Source: Peptoniphilus sp. ING2-D1G
GTDB taxonomy: Bacteria > Bacillota > Clostridia > Tissierellales > Peptoniphilaceae
Direction of reading: 5' to 3'
Assembly (NCBI GenBank): GCA_000952975.1
Contig: LM997412.1
Coordinates: 62,001 to 126,000, forward strand
DNA length: 64,000 bases
Shown in pieces: positions 8,001 to 16,909 of this stretch. Positions within the stretch are counted from its first letter, which is position 1; the number at the start of each line of letters is the position of its first letter. Below the pieces are notes generated by a model. It had not been told where the DNA came from. It did not search any database and saw only the letters and a list, made by a program, of their open reading frames with translations. The position numbers and the translations under genes are program-made.

Positions 8001-10888
8001 ATTATTACGGTCAAATCCACTCTCATACAGATTTCTCAGATGGCGTAGGAACGCCTGCAAATGCTATGGAATATGCAAAGCAAGCTGACCAAATAGATTT
8101 CTTTGCACTTACAGATCACTCCAATTATTTCGATAAAGCCGGAAATTTGGGAACTTTTGAAGATGAGAATTCAGGTTTAAGATCGCAAACAGATGCTTCA
8201 AAATCAAAATGGATGGAATATAAAGAAATAATTTCAAGCTATGCAAGTGCTGATTTCTTGCCTATTTATGGTTTTGAAATGACTTGGACCAAGTCAGGAG
8301 CCAATTACGGACATATAAATACCTTCAATACGTTTGGTTTTGTTTCAAGAAATGACCCTGAATTTGACAATAAACAAAATTCAGCCGGTCTCATAAGTTA
8401 CTATGAAGCCTTGACGGGTTTGAATAATTCGTTCTCACAATTCAACCATCCGGGAAGCACCTTCGGAACCTTTGATGATTTCGGTCATTACGATCCCAGA
8501 TATGATAAAGAACTCAATCTTGTGGAAGTAGGAAACGGAGAAGGACCAATACACGGAGAAGGATACTATCCGAGCTATGAACAGTACACCAATGCCCTCG
8601 ACAAAGGATGGCACGTTGCACCATCCAACAACCAAGACAACCACAAGGGAAAATGGGGAGATGCCAACGATGCGAGAAACGTGGCCATTGCGGATTCTTT
8701 GACCTTTGCAGGAATTATGGACGCTGTTGACAATCACAGATGGTATGCGACGGAAGATAAAAACTTGAAAATAGATTATGAACTTGACGGAAATATAATG
8801 GGTTCAAAATTGGAAATTGCAGATGGACAAGAAATGAATATCAAAGTGGAAATCTCCGATCCGGATACGACAGATACAATAGGCAAAGTAGAAGTAATTT
8901 CAAACGGAGGCGCTGTTTTAGGAAGTGAAGTTATAAACTCCAATTCCGGAGCGGTAAGTTTGACAATTCCCAACCAAGGAACTTACTACTACATCAAAGT
9001 AACACAAGCCGATGCGGATATTGCAGTTACAGCTCCCGTATGGACTAAGAAAGTGGCGGTAACGGATATCGACAGCGTTGTAAAAGATACCGCAGTTGAA
9101 GAGGTAGGCGAACCTGTTACCATAACTACGACATTTAACAACCAATCGGAAAATGATATAACAGCTTCAAAAGTTGAATATGTTGTAAAGGAAACGGGAA
9201 AAGTTCTAAAAACCGTTGAAAGCGGAATTCCTACTTTAACTAAAAAGCAAAAAACCGAATTTTCCGAAACAATCACTCCTGAAACAGCAGGTAAACAAAC
9301 TTTGGAAATAAGAATTTATCCTCAAGGCAGTACATCTCCCTATACAAAGGAAATAAAACTGAATGTATATCCAAAGGATATGGAGGTTACGTCTATTTCA
9401 GAAGTGCAAAAGGCGGAAGAAGGAAAGCAATTTATGATCGAAGGAACTTTAACGTCAAATGCCAGCGATTTTGATAAAAATACGGCTTTCTTCGATAGTG
9501 CATATGTACAGGATTCCACCGCAGGAATAAATATATTCCCCATATCCAATGATTTTGAAGAAGGTACAAGGGTTCGAATCAAAGGATACACCAGTTCATA
9601 TCAAGGCGAACATCAGTTGAATGTGGATCATATCGAAAAAATAGACGGACCGGTGACAAAGGTTCAACCTGAAAAAATCTCCACGGGAGAAGTTAAAAAT
9701 AACCTCGGATTGTTGGTTAAGGTAGTAGGAGAGGTTAAAGAAGTAAAGAAGGACAAGGGAGTCATCTCCAGCCTGATTTTAGATGATGGAAGCGGAAGCA
9801 TAAGAGTATTTATAGATGGCTATATTGGAAAGACAAAATCTGACGATAAGACCATGCCGGATTTCAAGGTTGGGGATAAAGTAGAAGCTACGGGACTTTC
9901 TTCAATTGATCCGGAGGGCAACAGAATAAGAATAAGAAACAGAGAAGATGTAAAACCGGTCGTAGAGAAACCTGACGAAAAGCCTGAAAATGAGTTTGAC
10001 AAAACCGCACCTGAAATAAAAAATGTATTTGACAAAACTTATTTTTACGGAGAAAAGATAGATCTCTTAAGTAAAGTTTACGCTGTTGACGATAGGGATG
10101 GAATAGTTGCAGTTGAAGTAAATCCTGCAGAAATAGATTCGAGAAAACCGGGAGTTTATAAAGTAGTCTATACTGCAAGAGACTCTGCGGGAAATATTGC
10201 GGAAAAAAGTATTTTTATCACCGTTGAAGAAAGAAATGAAGATAAAAAAGAAGGGTTTTATGCAGATGAAGACGACGATTCCGGCTATATAATCCCCACA
10301 CCCGTTTCTTACCCCACGGGAAATTTAGTGGAACCGACAACAACCAATAAAATGGAAGTTGAAGATATAAAGGGACATTGGGCGGAAGATGTCATTAAAG
10401 AAGTGCTGAAAAGAGGCCTGATGGATTTGAAAAACGGCAAGTTTATGCCCGATACATCCACATCAAGAATAGATATGGTAAAAGCCATTGCAAAACTGGA
10501 AAATGTAAATCCCAAAGATTACATGGGAAAATCTTTATCAGATATAGACCCTGAAAGCATTGAAAGCGGATATGTAAATTGGAATATTGAAAAGGGAATA
10601 ATCGACGGATATGAAGACGGAACTTTCAGACCGGAAGGAGAAATCACAAGGGAAGAAATTGCGAAAATCTTAAATAAATATGTTGAAAATCTGAACAAGG
10701 ATTTTCCTCTTGGAAATTTGATAGATTTTAAGGATTCAGCTGAGATAGCGGACTGGGCAAAAGAAGATGTAAACAAAGCTGTTGCAAGAGGACTTTTAAG
10801 AGGAAGAGATACGGGCGAATTCGATCCTAAGGGAAATCTGACAAGAGCGGAAGTTGCACAAATTCTATACAATATTTTCTCAAAATAA
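5099..10888 (+). CDS. S-layer-anchored multidomain PHP-type phosphoesterase
   Basis: A 1929-aa secreted protein. It starts at TTG 5099 behind a GCAGGAGG SD. A signal peptide (KKEIRRKIALFLAILTMVLSL) covers residues 1-30. Then come a Big_2-like Ig domain (~195-270, ATVTWSSSMDAVATVDSNGLVTA), a Listeria/Flg_new-type repeat (~280-348), OB-fold YhcR-like domains (~350-545, 550-757), a PHP metallophosphoesterase of the CehA/McbA type beginning at H968 (HSHTDFSDG, His974/976; LTDHSNY, His1007; NHPGS, His1117), more OB-folds (~1428-1625), a DUF5011-like Ig domain (~1638-1715) and three SLH domains (~1755-1929). The domain mix suggests an extracellular phosphoesterase/nuclease held on the cell wall via SLH. 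Substrate unknown. It is monocistronic with its own terminator. Confidence 0.9.
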   Translation: MKKEIRRKIALFLAILTMVLSLPIDQISAAEEWDYVETFDNVGSSGSYIFYELNGVHNGTWIANGARDASGTGYTIDGQGVTLGGKTADNSSLSTTVTDGIGRISIDFKKAYTSDNTRNYGLYVNDSTTPIATVNATNATTPVTMTADINIEGSVKITIKPIFTNSKRAQVTIDNIKWTKYPSAPSGGGTGTDLSISPTELNFEYYSSGDILSTKQLTLTGVPQGATVTWSSSMDAVATVDSNGLVTAWDAGNATITAEAGGKTATCNVLVFDIAPLRVKFYMDESLTEEYKSEIVLQENKVTKPTQPTKTGYTFENWYWKPNGTEEVFDFNQGIVDDANIYAKWTATQEQISTIAQARATVGEVTTQGIVTFFDANTVVIQDDTAGIAIYPKSSLTAVNSDLAIGDKIKLTGTIGAYNGLMQIQSPTNITRISQNNTLPQPQEVTIATLLSNAEDYESERVLIKGATIGSYSSGQWNTNLTQDGATIPMFRIPGLSAGIAANDRVDVTAVASQFSKTDPNSGYQLRVAKVEDIVKVTGTDPGTPASYKSDIFTEEFLNTHSAKLIPEVLALPDKTPSTVAGVAVYSYSGGNALIIQDYVNGEIVGYQIYAPTENVKMGDIVVVSGNRVKWYDTDETSGVTGMKMIDPKSLNMTTEQKAKYDLVCAPQVVTKDMIVQGQEKYYNEYLRINDLTLPQYADGQVYFKYQDGSLLQAYRIPEYPIGTKAGDVVDILCAGAVHSGKFQVRLNDYTDYIIKDDKLAPFVVVPEFLDAKAGQDYNFQIEIIDNVKVTDAKAFLVNANGYEITLQRDEITGAYKGTIPADKFSGLTELELKFEATDGKQTSSGYYKKPFIYGTSANIAENVKISVDSRPFVKETTPKTNEEVLDTYQPQISATILNTVAGMKVKLTLNGVAYDMVFAGGKATFTPDKALQEGKVSAKISITDASGTAIADDYEWSFYIGEAQYKHYYGQIHSHTDFSDGVGTPANAMEYAKQADQIDFFALTDHSNYFDKAGNLGTFEDENSGLRSQTDASKSKWMEYKEIISSYASADFLPIYGFEMTWTKSGANYGHINTFNTFGFVSRNDPEFDNKQNSAGLISYYEALTGLNNSFSQFNHPGSTFGTFDDFGHYDPRYDKELNLVEVGNGEGPIHGEGYYPSYEQYTNALDKGWHVAPSNNQDNHKGKWGDANDARNVAIADSLTFAGIMDAVDNHRWYATEDKNLKIDYELDGNIMGSKLEIADGQEMNIKVEISDPDTTDTIGKVEVISNGGAVLGSEVINSNSGAVSLTIPNQGTYYYIKVTQADADIAVTAPVWTKKVAVTDIDSVVKDTAVEEVGEPVTITTTFNNQSENDITASKVEYVVKETGKVLKTVESGIPTLTKKQKTEFSETITPETAGKQTLEIRIYPQGSTSPYTKEIKLNVYPKDMEVTSISEVQKAEEGKQFMIEGTLTSNASDFDKNTAFFDSAYVQDSTAGINIFPISNDFEEGTRVRIKGYTSSYQGEHQLNVDHIEKIDGPVTKVQPEKISTGEVKNNLGLLVKVVGEVKEVKKDKGVISSLILDDGSGSIRVFIDGYIGKTKSDDKTMPDFKVGDKVEATGLSSIDPEGNRIRIRNREDVKPVVEKPDEKPENEFDKTAPEIKNVFDKTYFYGEKIDLLSKVYAVDDRDGIVAVEVNPAEIDSRKPGVYKVVYTARDSAGNIAEKSIFITVEERNEDKKEGFYADEDDDSGYIIPTPVSYPTGNLVEPTTTNKMEVEDIKGHWAEDVIKEVLKRGLMDLKNGKFMPDTSTSRIDMVKAIAKLENVNPKDYMGKSLSDIDPESIESGYVNWNIEKGIIDGYEDGTFRPEGEITREEIAKILNKYVENLNKDFPLGNLIDFKDSAEIADWAKEDVNKAVARGLLRGRDTGEFDPKGNLTRAEVAQILYNIFSK

Positions 10889-10908
10889 TTAACAATCATC
10901 AATAGTAA

Positions 10909-10955
10909 AAACCTGAAGAGCAATCAAGAGGAAGGCTCTTCAGGTTTTTTATTTT
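10909..10955. terminator. bidirectional terminator shared with folC
   Basis: A 13-bp perfect stem AAACCTGAAGAGC / GCTCTTCAGGTTT is followed on the plus strand by TTTATTTTT. The right arm lies inside the last codons of the convergent folC gene, so one hairpin serves both genes. Confidence 0.88.
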
Positions 10956-12216
10956 TATATTCCACTGCGTATTTCCTAATGTCCGCCATGAGGTAGAGTG
11001 AGCCGCACCAAAGTACCAAGTCGGGTTTCTTTGCAAGTGCGAGAGTTTTTTCAAAGGCTTCTTTTCTGTCGGAGATTTTATGGATATGATCACTTACGTG
11101 TTTTACTTGGTCATAGAGGTCTTCTACAGTTGATTTTCTGGGGCTGTTTATCTGTGTAATCACGATTTCATCGGCTAAAGGAAGGAGCTTTTCCCTTATT
11201 GGCGATATGTCTTTATCTCTTAGCATGCTAAAACCTACTATCAATTTGTCGTATTTAAACAATTTAAGGGCTTTAAGCAAAGTTTCCATACCTTCTGAAT
11301 TGTGTGAACCGTCTATTATAATCGTGGGATTTTTTGAAATAACTTCAAGTCTTGCGATGTTTTTTGTCTCACAGATTGATTTTAAAATCACATCTTCCGA
11401 AAGGTTAAATTCGGATTTCAATTCGTCTAAAACCATAAGCGCAAGGGCTGCATTATAGGCTTGATGTTCTCCCAATAAAGATGTCTTTACATTTTTATGA
11501 TTTCTGAAGTTGAATATATTTCCTTCTTCATCGGATTTAAGTATTTCAACTTCATTAAAGGAAAAAGAATGGATTGGAGCGTTTTTTTCCCTTGCAATCT
11601 GATTTATTACCTCAAGGGCTTCTTCCTTTTGAGGATATAGGAATAAAGCACTGTTTTCTTTTATTATTCCGCCCTTTTGGTAAGCTATTTCTGAAAGGGT
11701 ATTTCCCAGAATTGCAACATGATCGAAGGATATGGATGTGATTAGAGTTGCAAGGGGATTTTTCATGGTGTTGGTGCCGTCCGTTCTTCCGCCCATGCCC
11801 ACTTCAATAAGGGCTATATCCACATTTTTTTCATAAAAATACAAATAACTAAGGGCGCTGAATATTTCAAACGTAGTGGTGTACATGCCTTTGGAATCCA
11901 GTTCTACAACTTTAAGGTAGATTTTTTTCAGATAATATGTAAAGTCTTCTTCGGAGATATATTTGTTGTTTATTTTTATAGCTTCGTAAATGGTATCTAT
12001 GTAGGGAGAGGTAAATTCACCGCATTTCACCCCTGAATTTGAAAGGGTGGTTGAAAGATAATTTAACAGTGAGCCTTTGCCGTTTGTGCCTGCCACATGG
12101 ATTATTTTTATTTTATCCTGAGGGTTGTCCAAGAGGTTTAAAAGCGCTTTGACATTTTCAAGCGTGTAACCACCTTGAGGGTCGCCTCTGCTTAACATCC
12201 AATTTATATAATCCAT
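10924..12216 (-). CDS. folC: bifunctional folylpolyglutamate/dihydrofolate synthase
   Basis: A 430-aa Mur-ligase-family enzyme. The ATP P-loop is in IIHVAGTNGKGSLLNYLSTTL near residue 40; TSPYIDTIYEAIKINNKYIS and the DIALIEVGMGGRTDGTN block near residue 135 are FolC signatures, and IIIDGSHNSEGMETLLKAL marks the C-terminal domain. It adds glutamates to (dihydro)folate in the cytoplasm, retaining folates in the cell. Start ATG 12216 has GGGGTG upstream. It is transcribed divergently from the riboswitch-controlled folT, 200 bp away, giving a folate locus. Its last codons form part of the terminator 10909-10955. Confidence 0.95.
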   Translation of the reverse strand: MDYINWMLSRGDPQGGYTLENVKALLNLLDNPQDKIKIIHVAGTNGKGSLLNYLSTTLSNSGVKCGEFTSPYIDTIYEAIKINNKYISEEDFTYYLKKIYLKVVELDSKGMYTTTFEIFSALSYLYFYEKNVDIALIEVGMGGRTDGTNTMKNPLATLITSISFDHVAILGNTLSEIAYQKGGIIKENSALFLYPQKEEALEVINQIAREKNAPIHSFSFNEVEILKSDEEGNIFNFRNHKNVKTSLLGEHQAYNAALALMVLDELKSEFNLSEDVILKSICETKNIARLEVISKNPTIIIDGSHNSEGMETLLKALKLFKYDKLIVGFSMLRDKDISPIREKLLPLADEIVITQINSPRKSTVEDLYDQVKHVSDHIHKISDRKEAFEKTLALAKKPDLVLWCGSLYLMADIRKYAVEYKNKKPEEPSS

Positions 12217-12292
12217 TTTTCACCCCGAAAATTAATTATGACTTTATAAAATGAGTTGAAAAGTCATGGAAAATAATATATTATTAAATATA

Positions 12293-12371
12293 ACAGAGTA
12301 GGTAAAGAGCGTCAAGTGTTAAGAAATGGGGTGTAGTTCTTAAACGAAGATTCTTTATCGCATCCGCTGAT
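12293..12371 (+). promoter_or_regulatory. THF riboswitch upstream of folT
   Basis: The leader contains the conserved pieces of the tetrahydrofolate riboswitch in order: CAGAGTAGG at the 5' side of P1, GCGTCAAGTGTTA, GGGGTGT, a CGAAGA segment and GCATCCGCTG closing P1. It sits about 50 nt before folT, a known THF-riboswitch target. The stretch after the aptamer (AGCGCCTTACTTT) could pair with the folT SD region (AGAGAGGCTTT), which suggests translational control; that pairing is inference. Confidence 0.85.
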
Positions 12372-12419
12372 TATTTTAGCGCCTTACTTTGTAATCTATA
12401 AAAAGAGAGGCTTTTTTTA

Positions 12420-12944
12420 ATGCAAAAAAATAACACGAGGAAAATGACAACGGTTATAATTGTAAAGGCTGCGTTTTTAGCAGCATTATCGGTAATTCTC
12501 ACAAGATTTTTATCGGTGATGGTAACTGAGAATTTAAGAGTAGGCATAGGATTTGTTCCCATAATACTCTCAGGTCTTTTGTACGGACCTGTTGTAGGAG
12601 CGATAGTGGGATTTGTGGCAGACATGGTAGGTGTAATGATAGTATCCCACGGAGCTTTCCATCTGGGATTCACCTTGAGTTCAATTTTGACGGGAGTAAT
12701 TCCGGGAATAGTCTACTTGACAATGTTAAAGGATCAGAAAAAAAATGTAACTGTTGCAATAGTGGTTGCTTGCGTTGCAGTTTCCGTGTTTGTTCACATA
12801 ATACTGGACACTTACTGGCTTACTCAACTCTACAGCACCGGAGCAATGGCCATGTTGCCCATGAGAGTTGTAAAGGCTGCAATACAAACCGTTATTTCAA
12901 TAATAGTGATAAAAGTATTGTATAAAGCAATAGAAAGAATTTAA
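12420..12944 (+). CDS. folT: folate ECF transporter S component FolT
   Basis: A 174-aa membrane protein with about six hydrophobic segments. The N-terminal helix has the AA-x-x-A-type pattern for contact with the shared EcfT (KAAFLAALSVIL). LRVGIGFVPIILSGLLYGPVVGAIVGFVADMVGV and SSILTGVIPGIVYL are typical of FolT. It binds folate or folinate and imports it with the EcfA-A'-T module, which must be encoded elsewhere. The GAGAGG ribosome-binding site lies 7 nt before ATG 12420, downstream of a THF riboswitch, which supports the folate assignment over other S components. Confidence 0.9.
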   Translation: MQKNNTRKMTTVIIVKAAFLAALSVILTRFLSVMVTENLRVGIGFVPIILSGLLYGPVVGAIVGFVADMVGVMIVSHGAFHLGFTLSSILTGVIPGIVYLTMLKDQKKNVTVAIVVACVAVSVFVHIILDTYWLTQLYSTGAMAMLPMRVVKAAIQTVISIIVIKVLYKAIERI

Positions 12945-13001
12945 TTAAAAAAGAACGAGCACTTAGGGGCTCTTAATTAAGGATTTATTTCCTTAAAATT
13001 T

Positions 13002-13036
13002 AATCGGCATGAAGGTATTAACCTTTGTGCCGATTT

Positions 13037-13038
<2 letters not shown>
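13002..13038. terminator. bidirectional terminator at the folT/island junction
   Basis: AATCGGCA-GAAGGT and ACCTT-TGCCGATT form a strong stem ending in TTTTT. The recombinase stop codon (13037-13039) falls in the T-tract, so this hairpin serves folT from the left and the recombinase from the right. It marks the left edge of the island to within a few tens of bases. Confidence 0.8.
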
Positions 13039-14737
<1,699 letters not shown>

Positions 14738-14746
14738 TCAAGTTAA

Positions 14747-14929
14747 TTAAGCCGATAAATTAGTTCTATTCAAAGCATCTACATTATTTAAAATCAGATT
14801 TTTAATAATCTGCTCTACACTCTTTTTTGCATTTTCACTTTTCATAGAATGAACTGTAAAGATTGTGCCAGATACTTCAATATTCTCCGACTTTTTAATC
14901 TCATTCTCTTTAGTTTCTACCATAGGCAT
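14747..14929 (-). CDS. small TnpW-like mobile-element protein
   Basis: A 60-aa acidic/basic peptide (ENIEVSGTIFTVHSMKSENA then KKSVEQIIKNLILNN). A G.t.y.V..... segment followed by a helix with (I)..I..LI... resembles the short TnpW-type proteins found next to serine recombinases in Firmicutes elements. Its ATG overlaps the capsid stop codon (TAATG), so it is translationally coupled to the capsid gene and lies just before the recombinase. The family match is tentative and the function unknown. Confidence 0.55.
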   Translation of the reverse strand: MPMVETKENEIKKSENIEVSGTIFTVHSMKSENAKKSVEQIIKNLILNNVDALNRTNLSA

Positions 14930-15876
14930 TATCCTTCAATAGATAGAGTTAGGACTGAATCCTTATCCATTAGCTTGGCATCGAGGTATTCTCTCATGGT
15001 GAAGCCTTGGTGTTGTTTAAGAATAAACATCTCGGACAATTTTTTTATTGTTGGATTTTGTCTTTCAACAATCCAGTAGTTTGAGAAATCTCCAAAGACG
15101 ATAGGTTTTAAACTTGTATCAATGTCTGGCATAAAGTTTGAGATTAGAATTTCTTTTCCCATGAAAGTTCCATCATATTGATTCCACAAGAAGTTACCTT
15201 GACCATCTTTTAAGCTTTGAAGATAAAGGGCAGTTTTATCATTCATTATCCATTTTGCATTTTCTCTATATTCACTATCTAAGGAGAAGAATAGTTTTTT
15301 CAAGTCATCAAGCTTTAGTTCTTTTGTAGCTGTTAGTTTTTTAATTTCATCATCTGCTAAAATTCCCAATGGCTCATTTTGACCACTACCTTCTATAAAG
15401 GCTTTATCTTCTGCCTTAGCAAAATTATGAGCAAAGGTATCTAGGATTAGTTTCTCAATCTTAGTTTGAGGATCTTTTAGAAAATCTTCGTGGATTGTAA
15501 TTAAGTTAGATAATGTATTGTATTCTAAATTCACATCCACATCTTTCATTTCTAAAGCATCTGCAAATAGGTCATGTTCTCCTGATTTTGTCCAAGTTAC
15601 CATAGATTTATTTGGGAAAGTTACAATAGAAGATGAATCTACATCATTTTTTAAGACTGTAGCTTCTTTTCTAACTACGCTCTTTTTTGTAAGTTTATAT
15701 CTAAAATATTCTGTGCTTTCTGTATCCATAAAAGGTGAGCCATCTTGGATAAGACCAATAGCCTTAATATCTGAATAAGATGATTCATCCTTGTTTCTTA
15801 AATAATTCCATAAATTAGTTTTATAGGAATTAGCAGACAATATTTCGTTTCTTTTTGATTTTTCTTTAATTAACAT
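14929..15876 (-). CDS. HK97-type phage major capsid protein
   Basis: 315 aa from ATG 15876, which has AAAGGAGAAATTT directly upstream; the open frame runs a further 47 codons upstream to 16017 without a good start. The body has HK97-fold features: LSNLITIHEDFLKDPQTKIEKLILDTFAHNFAKAEDKAFIEG, SGQNEPLGIL, AKWIMNDKTALYLQSLKDGQG, MGKEILISNFMPD and IVFGDFSNYWIVERQ. It would form an icosahedral shell. No scaffold, protease, portal or terminase gene accompanies it. Alternatives are an encapsulin-like or remodelling capsid borrowed from a helper phage; I cannot choose between them from sequence. Confidence 0.85.
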   Translation of the reverse strand: MLIKEKSKRNEILSANSYKTNLWNYLRNKDESSYSDIKAIGLIQDGSPFMDTESTEYFRYKLTKKSVVRKEATVLKNDVDSSSIVTFPNKSMVTWTKSGEHDLFADALEMKDVDVNLEYNTLSNLITIHEDFLKDPQTKIEKLILDTFAHNFAKAEDKAFIEGSGQNEPLGILADDEIKKLTATKELKLDDLKKLFFSLDSEYRENAKWIMNDKTALYLQSLKDGQGNFLWNQYDGTFMGKEILISNFMPDIDTSLKPIVFGDFSNYWIVERQNPTIKKLSEMFILKQHQGFTMREYLDAKLMDKDSVLTLSIEG

Positions 15877-16020
15877 AAATTTCTCCTTTATATTTATAAT
15901 ATTCAGGGCATTAAAATATTTTTTAATACCCCCTTTGAACCTAACTTTTTGTGCGTAAGAGGGCGGCACCGTTGATAGGAAAAAGTCTCCTAGAGATTTA
16001 GATGCCCCCTGAGTCACAAA
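15877..16020 (-). other. capsid leader with in-frame open segment and hairpin
   Basis: Read on the minus strand this leader stays open in the capsid frame for 47 codons (SLGDFFLSTVPPSYAQKVRF) and is richer in G+C than its surroundings. It ends in a GGGTATTAAAA/TTTTAATGCCC hairpin just before the capsid ribosome-binding site. It may be the tail of a lost phage gene, a packaging site or a 5' UTR; none can be confirmed here. Confidence 0.35.
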
Positions 16021-16233
16021 TTATTTTTTACTCTCAATATATTCTTCTGCTTCTTTTAAAGAAGGGAAAAACATATTCTTAAATCTTCCATCAATTACAA
16101 GATAAGACTTGTCTCCTTTAGCAAGGATGATTTTATCCTTATCTTTATTAATTACATTTAGGATTTCATACTTAGTGTCCTTTAAGTCCACAGCTGTAAG
16201 ATTATCTTTTTCAAAAATATCTCCAATAATCAT
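16021..16233 (-). CDS. small protein of unknown function in island
   Basis: 70 aa from ATG 16233, chosen for the AAGGAGTAGAA upstream; the longer open frame to 16290 runs into a repeat and has no SD. The sequence (MIIGDIFEKDNLTAVDLKDT...YEILNVINKDKDKIILAKGD...YLVIDGRFKNMFFPSLKEAEEYIESKK) predicts a small beta-rich fold ending in a helix. I do not recognise a family. It lies between the capsid gene and an inverted-repeat copy, in the same minus-strand series as the island genes, so a structural or capsid-assembly role is possible but unsupported. Confidence 0.7.
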   Translation of the reverse strand: MIIGDIFEKDNLTAVDLKDTKYEILNVINKDKDKIILAKGDKSYLVIDGRFKNMFFPSLKEAEEYIESKK

Positions 16234-16256
16234 TTCTACTCCTTTCAAAATATCTG

Positions 16257-16338
16257 GGGCAGTGTGGCAGGTGAAAACTAAACTTCCCATAGAGAATAGA
16301 AGTTTTAAGTCCTATATATTTACCTGCCACATTGCCAC
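16257..16338. repeat. long inverted repeat, copy 1
   Basis: Arms GGCAGTGTGGCAGGT and ACCTGCCACATTGCCAC are separated by about 45 nt. The same two arms recur at 16823-16904, each copy lying just upstream (minus strand) of a small island gene. Confidence 0.75.
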
Positions 16339-16344
16339 TTTTAT

Positions 16345-16746
16345 TTATAGACTAAAATTATTTTGCTTTAGAAAGTCTACAATACTTTCTGTTCCTTTGA
16401 ATGGAATAACTGTGTCTTGATTATCCAGTGTGTAGTTATACATTTTTTCTTTAACAACTTTTACAGGTGTATTGTCTTTCTTATGAAGAATGATCGTATC
16501 TCGTAGCTTAAAGGCATTCTCCAATAAGTCTTCAGTAACTTTTTCATTGTTTCTGTAAAGGTGCATATCCTTACAATATTCAGTCAAGTCTTTTAAGTCA
16601 TTCAGCTTGATTTCGCTTTCATCTTTTTTAATGACATACCTGTAGTCTTTTTCTCTTTTTAACTCTGTAGATATTCCCTTTGGGGAAGTCACCACAATCT
16701 TATCTTTTAAAGTAAACTTTCTTTCTAAATCTTCTTTTGTAATCAT
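16345..16746 (-). CDS. island protein with duplicated domain
   Basis: 133 aa; ATG 16746 has AGGAGGAATATA upstream. The protein consists of two related halves: residues ~6-62 (LERKFTLKDKIVVTSPKGI...REKDYRYVIKKDESEIKLNDLKDLTEYCK) and ~73-131 (LLENAFKLRDTIILHKKDN...KEKMYNYTLDNQDTVIPFKGTESIVDFLK). Each half has a hydrophobic strand pair, a Y.Y strand and a closing helix. I do not recognise the family. It sits between the two inverted-repeat copies, in the same direction as primase and capsid genes. Confidence 0.75.
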   Translation of the reverse strand: MITKEDLERKFTLKDKIVVTSPKGISTELKREKDYRYVIKKDESEIKLNDLKDLTEYCKDMHLYRNNEKVTEDLLENAFKLRDTIILHKKDNTPVKVVKEKMYNYTLDNQDTVIPFKGTESIVDFLKQNNFSL

Positions 16747-16822
16747 TTATATTCCTCCTAATTTTCTAACTTCGATTAAACTTCTAAGGACACACAATCA
16801 TAAGCACCACCTCCTTAAATGA

Positions 16823-16904
16823 GGGCAGGTGTGGCAGGTAAAAAAGTATTATCTATATAGGTACAGGATTTCTAAATTAATTTTTTCATCTGCCACATTG
16901 CCAC
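16823..16904. repeat. long inverted repeat, copy 2
   Basis: Arms GGCAGGTGTGGCAGGTAAAA and TTTTTTCATCTGCCACATTG (continuing CCAC) match copy 1 at 16257-16338 with a similar spacing. It lies directly after the primase stop codon, in the gap between primase and the duplicated-domain gene. Confidence 0.75.
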
Positions 16905-16909
16905 AGACT

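Noticed and set aside
10924..10950. Frameshift at the folC end
   Set aside because: The terminator overlaps the last codons but the frame is intact and the protein has normal length.
14929..16017. Capsid gene starting at 16017 (362 aa)
   Set aside because: The first 47 codons lack a ribosome-binding site, while ATG 15876 follows AAAGGAGAAATTT and gives an ordinary capsid length.
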